Shown: positions 61,246 through 64,000 of the stretch, piece by piece
How positions within the stretch are numbered: the stretch's first letter is position 1
Layout of the letters: each line of letters opens with the position of its first letter
Source: Lichenicola sp964247735
GTDB taxonomy: Bacteria; Pseudomonadota; Alphaproteobacteria; Acetobacterales; Acetobacteraceae
Assembly: GCA_964247735.1 (NCBI GenBank)
Contig: CAXTVS010000009.1
Location: forward strand, 1 to 64,000
Length of the DNA stretch: 64,000 nucleotides
Direction of reading: 5' to 3'
The notes under the pieces: model-generated
Databases searched by the model: none
The model's input: only the letters and a program-made list of their open reading frames with translations
What the model was told of the DNA's origin: nothing
Translations under genes and position numbers: made by a program

Positions 61246-63888
61246 CTATCTCAAAAGGCAACGAAAAGCGCCGTCTGGCTCCATATTCACGGAGATCGCG
61301 CTCACCGCAAGGCCCTTCGCCATGTGCTCGAGCACCTGCGTCGACAGCTCGGGCAGCAGGGTGTCGGACAGGATCCCCTCGATGGCGCGGGCGCCCGCGC
61401 TGCTCTCGGTGCAGCGTTCCGCAATGGCCTCGCCGATCGCCGGGTCGAAATCGAGCTCCGCCTTGAACCGGGTACCAAAACGTTGCCTGATCCGGTCGAG
61501 TTGCAGCGCCACGATCCGGCGCAGGATCGCGTCGCCCAGCGGAACGTACGGCACCAGGCGGACACGGCCCAGGAAGGCGGGCTTGAACCATTTCACCAGT
61601 TCTTCATGCAGCAGGCCGGGCAGCGCGTCCGGCTCCGGCGCGGTGTCCGGATCGGCAAACAGCCGTGACAGGATCTCGCTGCCGGCGTTCGAGGTCATGA
61701 TGATGACGCAGTTCTTGAAGTCGATGTCGCGTCCCTCGCCGTCCTTCATGTGTCCCTTGTCGAACACCTGGAAGAACACGTCCTGCACGCCGGGATGCGC
61801 CTTCTCCATCTCGTCGAGCAGGATCACCGAGTACGGGCGGCGGCGCACCGCCTCGGTCAGGATGCCGCCCTCGCCATAGCCGACGTAGCCGGGCGGCGAG
61901 CCCATCAGCAGGCTGACCTTATGCTCCTCCTTGAACTCCGACATGTTGATGATCGTCAGGTTCTGCTCGCCGCCATAGAGCAGCTCGGCCAAGGCGAGCG
62001 CGGTCTCGGTCTTGCCGGTGCCGGACGTGCCCACCATCAGGAACACGCCGATCGGCTTGCGCGGGTCGGTCAGGCCGGCGCGCGAGGTGCGGATCGCCTG
62101 CGCCACGGCGCGCAGCGCGTGGTCCTGGCCGACGATGCGCCGTCCCAGGCTCGCCTGCAGGTCGAGCACGGTGCGGATCTGGTCGGTCTGCATGCGGCCC
62201 GTCGGGATGCCGGTCCAGCCGGCGACGATCTCCGCCACCGCCTGCGCGTCCACCACCGGGAACACCAGCGGGTGCTCGCCCTGGAGGGCCTGCAGCTCGG
62301 CGTTCCGCTGGGCGTAGTCGGTGCGGAGCAGGGCGCGCTCCTCTTCCGCTGCGGGCTCCGCCGCCTGCATCGCGGCGCGGAGCTGTTCCAGCCGGCCGAC
62401 GATCTCCCGCTCCCGCTGCCAGCGCTCGTCCAGCGCCGCGCGCTGCGCGGACACCGCCGCGTGCTCGGCGTCCAGTGCTGCCAGGCGCTCGCCATGCTCC
62501 GCGCCGTAGTCGGCGTCGCGGCCGAGGATGGCGCGCTCGGTGTCGATCAGGGCGAGCCGGCGCTCGGCGTCCTCCAGCAGGGCGGGCGAGGCGGCCTGGC
62601 TCATGGCGACGCGGGCGCAGGCGGTGTCGAGCAGGCTGACCGCCTTGTCGGGCAGCTGGCGGCTCGGGATGTAGCGGGCCGACAGCCGCACCGCCGCCTC
62701 CACCGCCTCGTCCAGGATCGGGATGCGGTGGTGCGCTTCCAGCGTTCCCACCAGGCCGCGGATCATCGCCGACGCGGTGGCCTCGTCCGGCTCGCCGACC
62801 ACCACCGGCTGGAACCGGCGCGTCAGGGCGGCATCCTTCTCGAAGTACTTCTTGTACTCGGCCCAGGTGGTGGCGGCGACCACGCGCAGCTCGCCGCGCG
62901 CCAGCGCGGGCTTCAGCAGGTTGGCGGCGTCGCCCGAGCCGGCGGCGCCGCCGGAGCCGATCAGGGTGTGCGCTTCGTCGACGAACAGGATCACCGGCAC
63001 CGGGCTCGCCTGCACCTCGCGGATCACGCCGCGCAGCCGGTTCTCGAACTCGCCGCGCACCCCGGCGCCGGCCTGCAGCAGGCCGAGGTCGAGGGTGCGG
63101 ATCACCACGCCTGCCAGCGCCGGCGGTACCTCGCCGGCGGCGATGCGCAGCGCGAAGCCTTCCACCACCGCGGTCTTGCCGACGCCGGCCTCGCCGACCA
63201 GGATCGGGTTGTTCTGCCGGCGGCGGGTCAGGATGTCGACCAGCTGGCGGATCTCCGGGTCGCGGCCCAGGATCGGGTCGATCCGCCCGGCGCGGGCGCG
63301 CTCGGTCAGGTCCACGGTGTACTGGCCGAGCGCCGTCGCCGGGCCCTGGCGCGGGGCGGCGTCCGCGTCGGCGGGCAGCGTCTCGTTCCGGGCGGCGGAC
63401 GCCTCCGCGGTCTCGATGCTGCGCCCGAGCAGGGCGGGCAGCGCCGTGCGGTCGAAGCCGGGGTCGATGCGGAACAGCCGGGGTGTCGTGCGCCGGAGCG
63501 GGGCGGAGATCTGCTCGTCGGTGGTGATCGCCATCAGCAGGTCGGCGGAGCGGATCAGCCCGTCGCCGCGCTCCACCGAGGCCAGCAGCCAGGCCTGCTT
63601 GCACAGCGCCACGATCTCCGGCGACAGCGCCGGCGGGCGGCCGTTGCCGGTCTTCATGCCGGCCAGCGCGTTCTGCAGGTCGGCGGCGAGGCGGCCCTCG
63701 TCGATGTCCAGGTGGCGCAGCAGCACCGGGATGTCGCTGCCGGGGGTGCCGAGCAGCTGCAGCAGCCAGTGCTCGATCTCGACGTTGTAGTGGGTGCGGG
63801 ACAGGGTCAGGCCGGCCGCGGCCTCGAGGGCGGTGCGGCAGGTCGGGTTCAGGCGGGCGACGAGCAGGGACAGGTCGAGCGCGGCCAT
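61246..63888 (-). CDS. clpV: Type VI secretion ATPase ClpV (TssH)
   Basis: 880 residues. N-domain with LNPTCRTALEAAAGLTLSRT and VEIEHWLLQLL, typical of ClpV not ClpB; AAA1 Walker A GEAGVGKT (232-239), Walker B VILFVDEAHTLIG; AAA2 Walker A GTSGTGKT, with SLLMGSPPGYVGYGEGG and VILLDEMEKAHPGVQ. The middle coiled coil is short, as in ClpV. Recycles the contracted TssB/TssC sheath. The other tss genes are expected beyond the right edge. Confidence 0.95.
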   Translation of the reverse strand: MAALDLSLLVARLNPTCRTALEAAAGLTLSRTHYNVEIEHWLLQLLGTPGSDIPVLLRHLDIDEGRLAADLQNALAGMKTGNGRPPALSPEIVALCKQAWLLASVERGDGLIRSADLLMAITTDEQISAPLRRTTPRLFRIDPGFDRTALPALLGRSIETAEASAARNETLPADADAAPRQGPATALGQYTVDLTERARAGRIDPILGRDPEIRQLVDILTRRRQNNPILVGEAGVGKTAVVEGFALRIAAGEVPPALAGVVIRTLDLGLLQAGAGVRGEFENRLRGVIREVQASPVPVILFVDEAHTLIGSGGAAGSGDAANLLKPALARGELRVVAATTWAEYKKYFEKDAALTRRFQPVVVGEPDEATASAMIRGLVGTLEAHHRIPILDEAVEAAVRLSARYIPSRQLPDKAVSLLDTACARVAMSQAASPALLEDAERRLALIDTERAILGRDADYGAEHGERLAALDAEHAAVSAQRAALDERWQREREIVGRLEQLRAAMQAAEPAAEEERALLRTDYAQRNAELQALQGEHPLVFPVVDAQAVAEIVAGWTGIPTGRMQTDQIRTVLDLQASLGRRIVGQDHALRAVAQAIRTSRAGLTDPRKPIGVFLMVGTSGTGKTETALALAELLYGGEQNLTIINMSEFKEEHKVSLLMGSPPGYVGYGEGGILTEAVRRRPYSVILLDEMEKAHPGVQDVFFQVFDKGHMKDGEGRDIDFKNCVIIMTSNAGSEILSRLFADPDTAPEPDALPGLLHEELVKWFKPAFLGRVRLVPYVPLGDAILRRIVALQLDRIRQRFGTRFKAELDFDPAIGEAIAERCTESSAGARAIEGILSDTLLPELSTQVLEHMAKGLAVSAISVNMEPDGAFRCLLR

Positions 63889-64000
63889 GGATGCTTCCCG
63901 CCGGCACCGACCGGCACCGGAACGTTAGGTTTGACAGCCCGGGCTGTCCAGCAACACTGTGCAACGATACGGGGACGGTCGCGACGCACGCCGGGACTCG

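Noticed and set aside
1..64000. CRISPR arrays, tRNA or rRNA genes
   Set aside because: I saw no regularly spaced direct repeats of CRISPR type and no cloverleaf or rRNA signatures, although a covariance-model scan could not be run.

Overview
The window is high-GC chromosomal DNA with long, tightly packed operons, GTG/TTG starts and four-base start/stop overlaps. It looks like an alphaproteobacterium of the Rhodospirillales, most likely an Acetobacteraceae-type organism. The support is an intact dcw cluster in canonical order, a type A RNase P RNA, a Hedgehog/intein-type (Hint) secreted protein and a lysine/aspartate-rich EmrA leader. This placement is by general resemblance, not by database search.

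Layout. (1) 1-16084, minus strand: the cell-division/cell-wall cluster mraZ-rsmH-ftsL-ftsI-murE-murF-mraY-murD-ftsW-murG-murC-murB-ddl-ftsQ (ftsQ runs off the left edge). It is almost fully translationally coupled and has three 10-bp-spaced MraZ-type boxes over its promoter. (2) 16432-16872: rnpB, then a Hint-domain adhesin/secreted-protein gene broken by about six frameshifts. (3) 19257-23467: lone Rieske protein with a membrane partner, YfcG-like GST, periplasmic thioredoxin-like protein, small exported protein and a decayed alpha/beta-hydrolase. (4) 23500-30641: exported pectate-lyase-fold protein, then a promoter and a coupled glycan operon (two tandem paralogous glycosyltransferases, an acyltransferase-3 and a methyltransferase). 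(5) 30782-39667: housekeeping and stress genes (RlmM-like methyltransferase, DUF423, prolyl iminopeptidase, DUF4142 lipoprotein, ABM monooxygenase, PduO, CobA, ferredoxin-NADP reductase, glutathione reductase, outer-membrane transporter-like protein).

(6) 39936-49209: an eight-gene coupled plus-strand operon that I cannot match to a described pathway: degenerate HD-like protein, methyltransferase, Gfo/Idh/MocA oxidoreductase, zinc-ribbon metallo-beta-lactamase-fold protein with a degenerate metal site, GT4 glycosyltransferase, PIG-L deacetylase, YcaO protein and an OpgH-like GT2. The enzyme set suggests assembly of a glycosylated, de-N-acetylated molecule with a YcaO-catalysed ATP-dependent step. 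No precursor peptide is visible.

(7) 49498-52203: emrA and emrB, both carrying in-frame stop codons (emrA also a frameshift). (8) 52266-56839: a RimJ/RimL-type acetyltransferase gene split by a 4,053-bp IS66-family element with 8-bp target duplication and matching ends. The element carries a lower-GC cargo of a CHAP/NlpC-like cell-wall amidase and an overlapping exported partner (candidate toxin and immunity pair), plus a 281-bp inverted-repeat MITE. Its TnpC has an internal stop. (9) 56894-60592: Tat-signal-bearing ThDP enzyme, nucleoside deoxyribosyltransferase and DHA2 exporter. (10) 60750-63888: type VI secretion genes hcp and clpV (tssH). The rest of that locus lies beyond the right edge. 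The amidase cargo lying about 7 kb from hcp suggests, but does not prove, a link to type VI secretion.
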